Below are positions 1-6,107 of a stretch of 6,107 nt of DNA, piece by piece; positions within the stretch are counted from its first letter, which is position 1, and each line of letters starts with the position of its first letter. The stretch is from contig JAUMSA010000184.1 of assembly GCA_031293105.1 (NCBI GenBank), forward strand, positions 1 to 6,107, in the 5' to 3' direction. Made by a program: the position numbers and the translations under genes. Source of the stretch: Butyricicoccus sp. Its GTDB lineage: Bacteria; Bacillota; Clostridia; Oscillospirales; Butyricicoccaceae. Under the pieces are notes generated by a model. It was not told the DNA's origin. It made no database searches and saw nothing but the letters and a program-made list of their open reading frames with translations.

Positions 1-1104
<1,104 letters not shown>

Positions 1105-1132
1105 GCGATTCCCCACCTTCCTGTCACGATAC

Positions 1133-1164
1133 AAAAAAAGCGGACAGATTATCTGCCCGCTTTT
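1133..1164 (-). terminator. Rho-independent terminator after the SRP RNA gene
   Basis: Read on the minus strand, AGCGGGCAGA and TCTGTCCGCT form a 10-bp stem with one G-T pair and a three-base loop (1139-1161), followed at once by seven T (1139-1133). Four A precede the stem, so it could act weakly in the other direction too. It ends about 28 bases before the dnaX start codon, so dnaX transcripts that begin at the SRP RNA promoter must read through it. Confidence 0.85.
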
Positions 1165-1187
1165 CGAATGCTGCTACTGCTGGAAAA

Positions 1188-1486
1188 CAGCGCCCCACAA
1201 GACCGTACACCAACCGGTCGAAACGACGACCCCGGCGGCCTTTCCCGGTGGACGGCTCAAAACCGGCAGATCTACGGCACACGGTGGGTTCTGCTTAATG
1301 CTGCTCGGTTCCCCGCCTGACATGGTTCACAGTCCTCCGTTGCGTAGTACCAGTCTATCATCACCGCCCAATGGGCTGCACACTCCGAGATGCCGCCCCT
1401 TGCGGCCGGAATTCATCCCTGCTGGAGCGGATTGCAGGTACAGGGCACCGCTACCTCCCCGACTAGTACGGCCTTGTGCGGCGCTG
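1188..1486 (-). ncRNA. ffs: Signal recognition particle RNA, large Bacillus-type (6S-like scRNA)
   Basis: RNA core of the signal recognition particle, which binds Ffh (SRP54) and targets nascent membrane and secreted proteins to the membrane. The ends CAGCGCCGCACAAGGCCGTAC (1486-1466) and GTACGGTCTTGTGGGGCGCTG (1208-1188) pair over 21 positions with one G-G mismatch and one G-T pair, forming the long helix 5. The Alu-like 5' domain is at about 1460-1417: GGGGAGGTAGCGGTGCCCTG, then TACCTGCAATCCGCT, where GCGG in one loop is complementary to CCGC in the next, as in the known loop-loop contact. The Ffh-binding domain is at about 1324-1299 (GTCAGG, a GGAA tetraloop closed by CGG/CCG at 1312-1309, then AGCAGCA). 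The length of about 300 nt marks the large type with an Alu domain, slightly longer than the B. subtilis RNA. Exact mature ends are inferred from the outer helix; the primary transcript probably starts near 1496. No protein is encoded here. Confidence 0.96.
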
Positions 1487-1502
1487 TTTCGCAGATGAAG
1501 CT

Positions 1503-1531
1503 ATTATACTACACCTTTTTGCAAATAGCAA
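1503..1531 (-). promoter_or_regulatory. SigA-type promoter of the SRP RNA gene
   Basis: On the minus strand, TTGCTA (1531-1526) and a perfect TATAAT (1508-1503) are separated by exactly 17 bases. The predicted start near 1496 lies about ten bases before the outer helix of the SRP RNA. The -35 box begins only 20 bases after the stop codon of the PBP gene, so almost the whole intergenic gap is promoter. The strong -10 and ideal spacing fit a highly expressed stable RNA. Confidence 0.85.
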
Positions 1532-1543
1532 GTCTGGATTTTG

Positions 1544-1582
1544 AAAAAACGTTATGCTTCCGGATCAACTTCATCCGGCGTT
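1544..1582 (-). terminator. Possible weak terminator at the end of the PBP gene
   Basis: On the minus strand, CCGGAT (1578-1573) and ATCCGG (1565-1560) form a 6-bp stem with a 7-base loop inside the last codons of the PBP gene, and AACG (1582-1579) can pair with CGTT (1550-1547) just before the end of the T run (1549-1544). The T run is separated from the inner stem by about ten bases, including the stop codon, so this is a poor match to a standard terminator. It is the only candidate between the PBP gene and the SRP RNA promoter. Confidence 0.3.
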
Positions 1583-3843
1583 GTTGTTCCCGGATCGCTC
1601 GGCGTCGTGGTCTGGCCACCCGTGTTGCCGCCGCTGTCGCCACCGGTCTGGGTGCCGCTGTCACCGGTCGTCTGATTTCCCGAACCGCCTTCCGGATTTT
1701 CCGGATCGGTTGTGGTGTCCGACTTATTGTCGTCATCATCATTCGTGCTTTCGGAGACATGCCGACGGCATTCGGTGCAGACTTCGGTCGGGGCATCGCC
1801 CTTCCAGTAGCGGCCGGTCTCGACCGTGCCATTGGCGCGGCAAGCCGAACTGGGCGCGAGGCCCGACTGGGTGCAGAACGACGCGGTTTCGAAGTTGCTG
1901 TCATCGCCCATGTCAAATTCCTTGGATGGCAGATTCTCATGAATCTTGTTCATGACCGCATTCCACAGGTTGAGCGACGGGTTGCCGCTGATGTTATTGA
2001 GCGTGTAGTCGCTGTCGTAACCAAACCAAGTGGCGCCCACATAGTATGGCGTGAAACCACAGAACCACAGGTCGCGCTTGGACTGCGACGTACCGGTCTT
2101 ACCGGCAGTGTCCATGCCCGATACATTAACCCGACGGCCGGTGCCTTCCGAGGTAACCGCGCTGAGCACATTCCGCATGTAGTACACGGTCTTTTCGTTT
2201 TCAAAGACCTTGCGGTTGAGCTGCTCATTTTCCAGCAGAACGGTACCGTCCGAGTTGAGCACCTTGGTATAGGTGCGGGCGCCGTTATAGATGCCGTTGT
2301 TGAGGAAAATGGAGTATCCGGCTGCCATTTCGCGCACGGTAACGCCGCCGTTCATACCGCCCAGAGCCATGGGGCTGAGGTCGATATCCTCGGGGTCGTT
2401 TAAGTGCGTAAAGTTCAGCTGCTGGGTTAAGAAATCAAAGGCTGCCTGCGGGGTCAGTTCATCGACCACCCGCACAGCGACCGCATTGATCGACTTGGCC
2501 ACCGCGTCGCGGATGACCATGGGGCCGGTATAGCCGCCGCTGTCGTTACGCGGCCAATCCTTGCCGTTGAGCTGCATAAACGGTTCGTTATCGCGCACCG
2601 AATAGGGCGTGATAATCCCGGCGTCCATCGCCGGTCCATAGACCGACAACGGCTTAATGGACGAACCCGCCTGTCGCGGCGATTCCGAGCGCAGGAACGC
2701 ACGGCTTTCGGTCTTTTGCCCGCGGCCGCCGACAATGCCGACCACATCGCCCTGCTGGTTGCAGACCACCATGGCGCTTTGCGGCTGCACCCCGTTGCGG
2801 GATACGCTCGGGAAGTTGGAGTCATCCTCGTAAACTTCCTCCATCGCCTGCTGTACGCTCGTGTCCACGGTTGCATAAATCTGCACACCGCCCGAGGTTA
2901 CCTTCCAGCGTGCCATCTGTTCGGAATAGCCCTTCTTGTCCACCAGATCGTTGATAACATCTTCGATCACGGCATCGGTGAAATACGAATAGGTGTTGTT
3001 GATGGCCTTTTGGGCATCTTCATACTTGTATTCGAGTTTTTCCGCCTTGGCCGCGTCCCGCTCACTTTCGGTAATCATCCCCTGTGCACACATCTCGTCC
3101 AGGATGGTCTCCTGGCGTTCTTTGATGGTGTCCGGATGGTTGAAGGGGTCATACAGGGAAGGGTTTTTGGTAATACCCGCCAGAATCGCACACTCCGCGA
3201 GATCCAAGTCCTGCAAATCCTTGCCGAAGTAAGTGGTCGCCGCGGTATTGACGCCATAGGCGCCCTGTCCCAGATAGATCAGATTCAGGTACATTTCCAG
3301 AATCTTATCTTTGTCATTCAGGTCCTTTTCCAGTTGAAGCGCACGGAAAATCTCATTGAGCTTGCGCTTGACCGAATAGTCCTTTTCGTCCGTCAGATTC
3401 TTAATCAGCTGCTGCGTGATAGTGGAACCGCCGCCTTCCGACCCGGTGATCCAGTTGAGTACACCATTAGCCGTCCGGCGCCAATCCACGCCATTATGTT
3501 CATAAAAGCGTTTGTCCTCAATGGCAATGAAGGCATTTTGCAGATCTTTCGGAATTTCATCCAGATCGGCCCAAATGCGGTTTTCGGGAGCACGGAGGAC
3601 TTCATACTCCACATAATCCTGCTTTTCGTTGTCCCACGCGTAGATCATACTGGTCATATCCATGTCCAGCATCATTTCGTTGATGTCGATCTTGGCGTTG
3701 GGTTCAATGTAAATGCGCAAATACAGGGCGAATGCAACGCCGCAGATACTTGCCGTCATCACGCAAACCAGCAAAAAGGAAACCAGGAAGAAACGGAACT
3801 TTTTGAGTTTGCCCGTGGTTCTTCCTTTTTTTCGTTTTGCCAT
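1552..3843 (-). CDS. Class A penicillin-binding protein (bifunctional transglycosylase/transpeptidase, PBP1a family)
   Basis: Bifunctional cell-wall synthase that polymerises lipid II into glycan strands and cross-links the peptide stems outside the membrane. The protein has 763 residues: a basic cytoplasmic N-terminus, a membrane anchor at about 17-42, and a GT51 transglycosylase at about 85-260. GT51 motifs include AFIAIEDKRFYEHNG (catalytic E109), GGSTITQQ near 138-145, RKLNE at 160-164 and EMYLNLIYLGQGAYGV near 183-198. The transpeptidase at about 355-620 has SSIK (catalytic S394, K397), SIN (451-453) and KTGT (582-585). Beyond it come cysteines C657, C668, C689 and C692, the last two as CxxC, then about 70 residues rich in D, S, T, G and P. 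All catalytic motifs are intact. The ATG is preceded by a perfect AAGGAGG at 3860-3854 and a strong promoter. The family is certain; which paralogue (ponA, pbpF and so on) cannot be told, so no symbol is given. Confidence 0.96.
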   Translation of the reverse strand: MAKRKKGRTTGKLKKFRFFLVSFLLVCVMTASICGVAFALYLRIYIEPNAKIDINEMMLDMDMTSMIYAWDNEKQDYVEYEVLRAPENRIWADLDEIPKDLQNAFIAIEDKRFYEHNGVDWRRTANGVLNWITGSEGGGSTITQQLIKNLTDEKDYSVKRKLNEIFRALQLEKDLNDKDKILEMYLNLIYLGQGAYGVNTAATTYFGKDLQDLDLAECAILAGITKNPSLYDPFNHPDTIKERQETILDEMCAQGMITESERDAAKAEKLEYKYEDAQKAINNTYSYFTDAVIEDVINDLVDKKGYSEQMARWKVTSGGVQIYATVDTSVQQAMEEVYEDDSNFPSVSRNGVQPQSAMVVCNQQGDVVGIVGGRGQKTESRAFLRSESPRQAGSSIKPLSVYGPAMDAGIITPYSVRDNEPFMQLNGKDWPRNDSGGYTGPMVIRDAVAKSINAVAVRVVDELTPQAAFDFLTQQLNFTHLNDPEDIDLSPMALGGMNGGVTVREMAAGYSIFLNNGIYNGARTYTKVLNSDGTVLLENEQLNRKVFENEKTVYYMRNVLSAVTSEGTGRRVNVSGMDTAGKTGTSQSKRDLWFCGFTPYYVGATWFGYDSDYTLNNISGNPSLNLWNAVMNKIHENLPSKEFDMGDDSNFETASFCTQSGLAPSSACRANGTVETGRYWKGDAPTEVCTECRRHVSESTNDDDDNKSDTTTDPENPEGGSGNQTTGDSGTQTGGDSGGNTGGQTTTPSDPGTTTPDEVDPEA

Positions 3844-3860
3844 ATTTTACGAACCTCCTT

Positions 3861-3890
3861 GCCGGACCGACGGCAGCGGGCTTTCCGTCG
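3861..3890 (-). promoter_or_regulatory. Alternative hairpins in the PBP leader
   Basis: The leader of about 60 bases contains CGACGG (3890-3885) pairing with CCGTCG (3873-3868). An overlapping alternative, GCCG (3874-3871) with CGGC (3864-3861), ends next to the AAGGAGG site at 3860-3854. The two cannot form together. Both are short and neither covers the Shine-Dalgarno itself, so a regulatory role is only a possibility. Confidence 0.2.
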
Positions 3891-3909
3891 TTGTCCAATA
3901 GGCCTACTC

Positions 3910-3938
3910 ATTATACCACACAGCCGGGCAAATGCCAA
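3910..3938 (-). promoter_or_regulatory. SigA-type promoter of the class A PBP gene
   Basis: On the minus strand, TTGGCA (3938-3933, five of six consensus bases) and a perfect TATAAT (3915-3910) are 17 bases apart, and the -10 is extended by an upstream TGG. The predicted start near 3903 gives a leader of about 60 bases. This is a strong vegetative promoter, as expected for a main cell-wall synthase. Confidence 0.85.
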
Positions 3939-3998
3939 ATATTTTTCATCTGATCGCTAAAAATATGCAAATCTTTTTCTATTTTTTCTGTTTTTCGG

Positions 3999-4030
3999 AT
4001 AAATTGATGCGCATTTGTCCATCATATTGT
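3999..4030 (+). promoter_or_regulatory. Candidate promoter of the BofC-like gene (possibly sporulation sigma)
   Basis: The stretch from about 3930 to 4050 is AT-rich compared with the GC-rich coding DNA on both sides and must hold the start signals for the plus-strand genes. No good SigA pair is visible. CATATTGT at 4023-4030 resembles a SigE-type -10 element (CATACA-T), with ATAAATT at 3999-4005 as a possible -35, but the 17-base gap is longer than the usual 14-15. A SigA reading TTGATG (4004-4009) with TATTGT (4025-4030) has only a 15-base spacer. The assignment is weak. Confidence 0.2.
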
Positions 4031-4049
4031 CAGGAAATATTTTGAAGAT

Positions 4050-4055
4050 GGAGGG
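4050..4055 (+). promoter_or_regulatory. Ribosome binding site that sets the start at 4063
   Basis: GGAGGG lies seven bases before the ATG at 4063. The in-frame upstream candidates (TTG at 4015, ATG at 4048) lack a usable Shine-Dalgarno, and the ATG at 4048 overlaps this one. The 4063 start also places the hydrophobic anchor near the N-terminus. Confidence 0.75.
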
Positions 4056-4062
4056 TTCCGCC

Positions 4063-4395
4063 ATGAATCGATCCCGTTCCCCGTTTTGGCTGCTGGCCTT
4101 TGGCGGCGCTGCCGCTGCGTTTCTCTTTTCGCTCTGGCTGCTCTTTGCCTCCCAGCAGCTTACACCTACCGATACGGCTACCGCCGCCGCTACCACCAGC
4201 AGCCCGCCCAGTTATTATGCCACCCTGTCGGACAATCATGTAGTGATTTATCTGCATGGGCAGTCCGAACCCGTGCTGGTCACCGACATCGATGCCCGGA
4301 CGCTGCCGGACGCAGACCGCGAACAACTCGAGCAGGGCATCCAGCTAGACGGCGCCGCCGATGTCAACCAGCTTTTGGAGGATTACAGCGGCTAA
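4063..4395 (+). CDS. Small membrane-anchored protein with a BofC C-terminal-like domain
   Basis: A protein of 110 residues. Residues 1-7 are short and basic (MNRSRSP), 8-29 form one membrane segment or uncleaved signal anchor, 30-50 are a T/A/S/P-rich linker, and 51-110 form a small domain predicted to lie outside the membrane. That domain starts YYATLSDNHVVIYLHG, continues EPVLVTDIDARTLPDADREQLEQ and ends with an acidic NQLLEDYSG. This pattern (a short strand-rich part that resembles a repeat of the 'effect of X on Y' type, then LP-x-D, a helix, GI and a terminal LLEDY) resembles the C-terminal domain of BofC, which in Bacillus inhibits the SpoIVB protease during sporulation. The N-terminal half of BofC is absent. 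The resemblance is recalled from family knowledge and was not tested by search. It lies 62 bases upstream of the PdaA-like gene on the same strand, so they may be co-transcribed. The molecular role is unknown. Confidence 0.8.
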   Translation: MNRSRSPFWLLAFGGAAAAFLFSLWLLFASQQLTPTDTATAAATTSSPPSYYATLSDNHVVIYLHGQSEPVLVTDIDARTLPDADREQLEQGIQLDGAADVNQLLEDYSG

Positions 4396-4405
4396 TGCTT
4401 CTATC

Positions 4406-4448
4406 CCGCCCATTTCGTGCATACGCTGAAACAAACACGATTGGGCGG
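4406..4448 (+). repeat. Inverted repeat covering the ribosome binding site of the deacetylase gene
   Basis: CCGCCCA at 4406-4412 is the exact reverse complement of TGGGCGG at 4442-4448, with 29 bases between them. The right arm overlaps the only Shine-Dalgarno-like sequence (GGGCGGTG) for the downstream TTG start. In a transcript that reads through from the upstream gene, this 7-bp, almost all G-C stem could hide the ribosome binding site. The match is seen in the sequence; the role is inference. Confidence 0.45.
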
Positions 4449-4450
4449 TG
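4443..4450 (+). promoter_or_regulatory. Ribosome binding site that favours the TTG start at 4458
   Basis: GGGCGGTG lies seven bases before the TTG at 4458 and only one base before the alternative in-frame TTG at 4452. Spacing favours 4458. The match to AAGGAGG is weak, and the start codon is TTG, so translation initiation is probably inefficient. Confidence 0.55.
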
Positions 4451-4457
4451 ATTGATT

Positions 4458-5291
4458 TTGAAATTTTTGCATCCCCTGCTCCATTTGCGAACAAAATGGA
4501 AAATCATCGGCGGCGCCCTTGCACTGGTTTTGTGCGGCGCGGTCGTCCTGCAAGTGCTGCACTCCCCGGCCCCGGCGGTTGCAGCCTCGGTGACCGATTG
4601 GGGGCTTTCCTTCCAGACCGAAGGCGCCGCGCCGGTCGGCAACGCCTCGGCCGAGGCGCTCAAACAATACGACGCTTATTATGTCGGGGATACCACCCAG
4701 CCGGTGCTGTATCTCACGTTCGATGCCGGGTATGAAAGCGGCGACACGCCCGCCATTTTGGACGCCCTGAAAAAGCATCAGGCGCCCGCCTGCTTCTTTG
4801 TGGTGAGCAATTACATCGAAAGCGCGCCCGACCTGGTCAAGCGCATGGTAGCCGAAGGCCATCTGGTCGGCAACCACACCTCGACCCATCCGGATATGTC
4901 CAAAATCGCCGATGCGGCGGCCTTTGAAAAGGAACTGCGCGGCGTAGAAGATCAATTCCGGACGCTGACCGGGCAGGAGCTGCCCAAGTTTTACCGTCCG
5001 CCCCAGGGCAAATACAGCGAGGAAAACCTCAAACAGGCCAAAGCCCTGGGCTATACGACCGTCTTCTGGAGCCTGGCCTATGTGGACTGGTATGCCGACA
5101 ACCAGCCGACCGCCGAGCAGGCGTTTGAAAAGCTCATCCCCCGCATCCACAATGGAGCGATTGTGCTGCTGCATTCGACCTCACACACCAACGCCCAAAT
5201 CCTGGATGAACTGCTGACGCGGTATGAACAAATGGGCTACCGGTTCGGCTCGCTCACCGAGCTGACGGCGAACACGGCAGCCACGTCCTAA
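4458..5291 (+). CDS. pdaA: PdaA-like polysaccharide deacetylase (delta-lactam-biosynthetic de-N-acetylase)
   Basis: A carbohydrate esterase 4 (NodB-fold) enzyme that removes the N-acetyl group from muramic acid, the step leading to muramic delta-lactam in spore-cortex peptidoglycan. The protein has 277 residues from the TTG at 4458 (279 from the in-frame TTG at 4452). A membrane anchor lies at about 16-35 and the NodB domain at about 82-270. Motif 1 is TFDAG (87-91), with alanine where most CE4 enzymes have the metal-binding second aspartate; PdaA enzymes characteristically deviate here (asparagine in B. subtilis). Motif 2 is NHTSTHP with H140 and H144, motif 3 is RPPQG (180-184), then FWSLAYVDW (203-211) and IVLLHS with H239. 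The YESGDTP stretch after motif 1, FWS-A-VDW and LLHS are typical of PdaA rather than of general chitin deacetylases. It follows a BofC-like gene and ends at a strong terminator. Assignment to the PdaA group is confident; the in vivo role is inferred. Confidence 0.9.
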   Translation: MKFLHPLLHLRTKWKIIGGALALVLCGAVVLQVLHSPAPAVAASVTDWGLSFQTEGAAPVGNASAEALKQYDAYYVGDTTQPVLYLTFDAGYESGDTPAILDALKKHQAPACFFVVSNYIESAPDLVKRMVAEGHLVGNHTSTHPDMSKIADAAAFEKELRGVEDQFRTLTGQELPKFYRPPQGKYSEENLKQAKALGYTTVFWSLAYVDWYADNQPTAEQAFEKLIPRIHNGAIVLLHSTSHTNAQILDELLTRYEQMGYRFGSLTELTANTAATS

Positions 5292-5297
5292 AACGCC

Positions 5298-5330
5298 AAA
5301 AAGGGAGCTGGATATTCCAGCCCCCTTTTT
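5298..5330. terminator. Bidirectional rho-independent terminator between convergent genes
   Basis: AAAAAGGG-A-GCTGGA (5298-5312) pairs with TCCAGC-C-CCCTTTTT (5316-5330) around a three-base TAT loop, with one A-C mismatch. The run of T on one strand and A on the other lets it work both ways. It starts seven bases after the stop codon of the PdaA-like gene and ends six bases before the stop codon of aroF, which runs the other way, so it serves both. Confidence 0.92.
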
Positions 5331-5336
5331 CTTCTG

Positions 5337-6107
5337 TTACTGCAATTCGCGTCCTTCGAAAGCGACACGCCGCTTGATGTCCTCCATAACGTTGTCGAAC
5401 ATCGGCAGGTCGAGCGACTGTGCGCCGTCGCACAGCGCGCATGCCGGGTTGTTGTGTGTTTCGATCATCAGGCCGTCCGCACCGGCGGCAATCGCCGCGC
5501 GCGAGAGTGGCTGCACCAGTTCCCGCTTGCCCGCCGCATGGCTCGGGTCAATGATGATCGGCAGATGGGTCAGGCTCTTGACCAGCGGCACGGCCGAAAT
5601 GTCCAAGTTGTTGCGGATCATGGTTTCAAAGGTACGGATACCGCGTTCGCACAGCATGACCTTCTTGTTGCCGCCCGCAAAGATGTACTCGGCCGCCATG
5701 AGGAATTCTTCCATGGTGGCGGACAGGCCGCGCTTGAGCAAAATGGGCTTGTCCGACCGGCCAAGCTCCTTGAGCAGCATAAAGTTCTGCATATTGCGCG
5801 CACCCAGCTGAATGATATCCACATCGGCAAACAAATCCAGATGCTTTTCGCTCATAATCTCGGTGACAATCGGCATGCCTGTCTGCCGCTTGGCTTCGAG
5901 CAGCAGTTTCAGGCCTTCGGCCTCCAGGCCCTGGAAGGAGTAGGGCGAGGTACGCGGCTTAAATGCGCCGCCCCGCAGGAAGGACGCACCGGCCTTCTTG
6001 ACCCGTTCGGCGACCTCCAAAATCTGCGCTTCGCTTTCCACCGAGCACGGCCCGGCAAAAACATTGAAATATCCGGCGCCGATCTTCCGTCCGGCAACCT
6101 CACTGAC
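5337..6107 (-). CDS. aroF: 3-deoxy-7-phosphoheptulonate synthase (DAHP synthase, type I beta; partial, N-terminus beyond right edge)
   Basis: First enzyme of the shikimate pathway; it joins phosphoenolpyruvate and erythrose 4-phosphate to make DAHP for aromatic amino acids. The visible part is the C-terminal 256 residues, open at the right edge. It begins VSEVAG and reaches FAGPCSVES at visible residues 17-25. Further motifs are KPRTSPYSFQG (50-60), IIQLGARNMQNF (98-109), LLKRG (123-127), CERGIRTFE (153-161) and IDPSHAAGKRE (186-196). The metal ligands are visible: C21, H190 in DPSH, E216 in IETH and D227 in CDGAQS, with H-to-E and E-to-D spacings of 26 and 11 as in the Thermotoga enzyme. Compared with that enzyme about 80 N-terminal residues are missing, where the ferredoxin-like regulatory domain would lie, so whether it is feedback-regulated cannot be judged. 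KDO8P synthase, a related fold, is ruled out by these motifs. Internal GTG at 6041 is not the true start because the reading frame continues with conserved residues upstream. Confidence 0.95.
   Translation of the reverse strand, partial: VSEVAGRKIGAGYFNVFAGPCSVESEAQILEVAERVKKAGASFLRGGAFKPRTSPYSFQGLEAEGLKLLLEAKRQTGMPIVTEIMSEKHLDLFADVDIIQLGARNMQNFMLLKELGRSDKPILLKRGLSATMEEFLMAAEYIFAGGNKKVMLCERGIRTFETMIRNNLDISAVPLVKSLTHLPIIIDPSHAAGKRELVQPLSRAAIAAGADGLMIETHNNPACALCDGAQSLDLPMFDNVMEDIKRRVAFEGRELQ

Noticed and set aside
1105..1551. Riboswitch or T-box leader in the gene-free stretch
   Set aside because: The conserved blocks and the 21-position outer helix identify it as SRP RNA, which together with its promoter and terminator accounts for the whole gap.
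1390..2403. 337-codon plus-strand open frame opposite the C-terminal half of the PBP
   Set aside because: It starts inside the SRP RNA and is antisense to conserved transpeptidase motifs; no motif or ribosome binding site of its own.
2716..3960. 414-codon plus-strand open frame opposite the N-terminal half of the PBP
   Set aside because: Antisense to the GT51 domain and crossing the PBP promoter; the composition is that of a mirrored frame.
4015..4062. Upstream TTG/ATG extension of the BofC-like gene
   Set aside because: No Shine-Dalgarno precedes these codons, whereas GGAGGG lies seven bases before the ATG at 4063.
4448..4735. GTG-started plus-strand frame overlapping the start of the deacetylase gene
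   Set aside because: It ends inside the NodB domain, has a composition typical of an out-of-frame reading, and its GTG lies within the ribosome binding site.
4401..5174. 257-codon minus-strand open frame opposite the deacetylase
   Set aside because: Antisense to the NodB domain with all catalytic motifs on the other strand; no recognisable motif.

Overview
The window looks like a chromosomal stretch from a GC-rich, spore-forming member of the Clostridia, probably in the Oscillospiraceae or Butyricicoccaceae region. The clues are a large Bacillus-type SRP RNA directly upstream of dnaX (a common Firmicutes order), a class A PBP of clostridial type with a cysteine-bearing C-terminal tail, a PdaA-type spore-cortex deacetylase beside a BofC-like small membrane protein, strong TTG(A/G)CA/TATAAT-like promoters, good Shine-Dalgarno sites and a TTG start. 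The genus cannot be fixed from the sequence alone.

Layout, left to right. Positions 1-1104 (minus) hold the first 368 codons of dnaX, which runs off the left edge. Positions 1133-1164 hold a rho-independent terminator. Positions about 1188-1486 (minus) are the SRP RNA gene (ffs/scr), with its own promoter at 1503-1531. Positions 1552-3843 (minus) encode a complete bifunctional class A penicillin-binding protein with its own promoter at 3910-3938. An AT-rich divergent intergenic region (3844-4062) separates it from two plus-strand genes: a 110-residue membrane-anchored protein with a BofC C-terminal-like domain (4063-4395) and a PdaA-like polysaccharide deacetylase (4458-5291). A bidirectional terminator (5298-5330) lies between the latter and a convergent DAHP synthase gene (5337 to the right edge, minus), whose first 80 or so codons are outside the window.

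How the parts relate. The PBP builds peptidoglycan. The PdaA-like enzyme would modify the cortex peptidoglycan of the spore by making muramic delta-lactam. The BofC-like protein just upstream probably shares its sporulation context. The SRP RNA (membrane targeting), dnaX (clamp loader) and aroF (first step of the shikimate pathway) are housekeeping. Most of the window is ordinary core genome. The points worth a second look are regulatory: dnaX has no visible promoter of its own behind the SRP terminator, an inverted repeat covers the ribosome binding site of the deacetylase gene, and the small BofC-like protein is poorly characterised. No mobile element, CRISPR array or defence system was seen.
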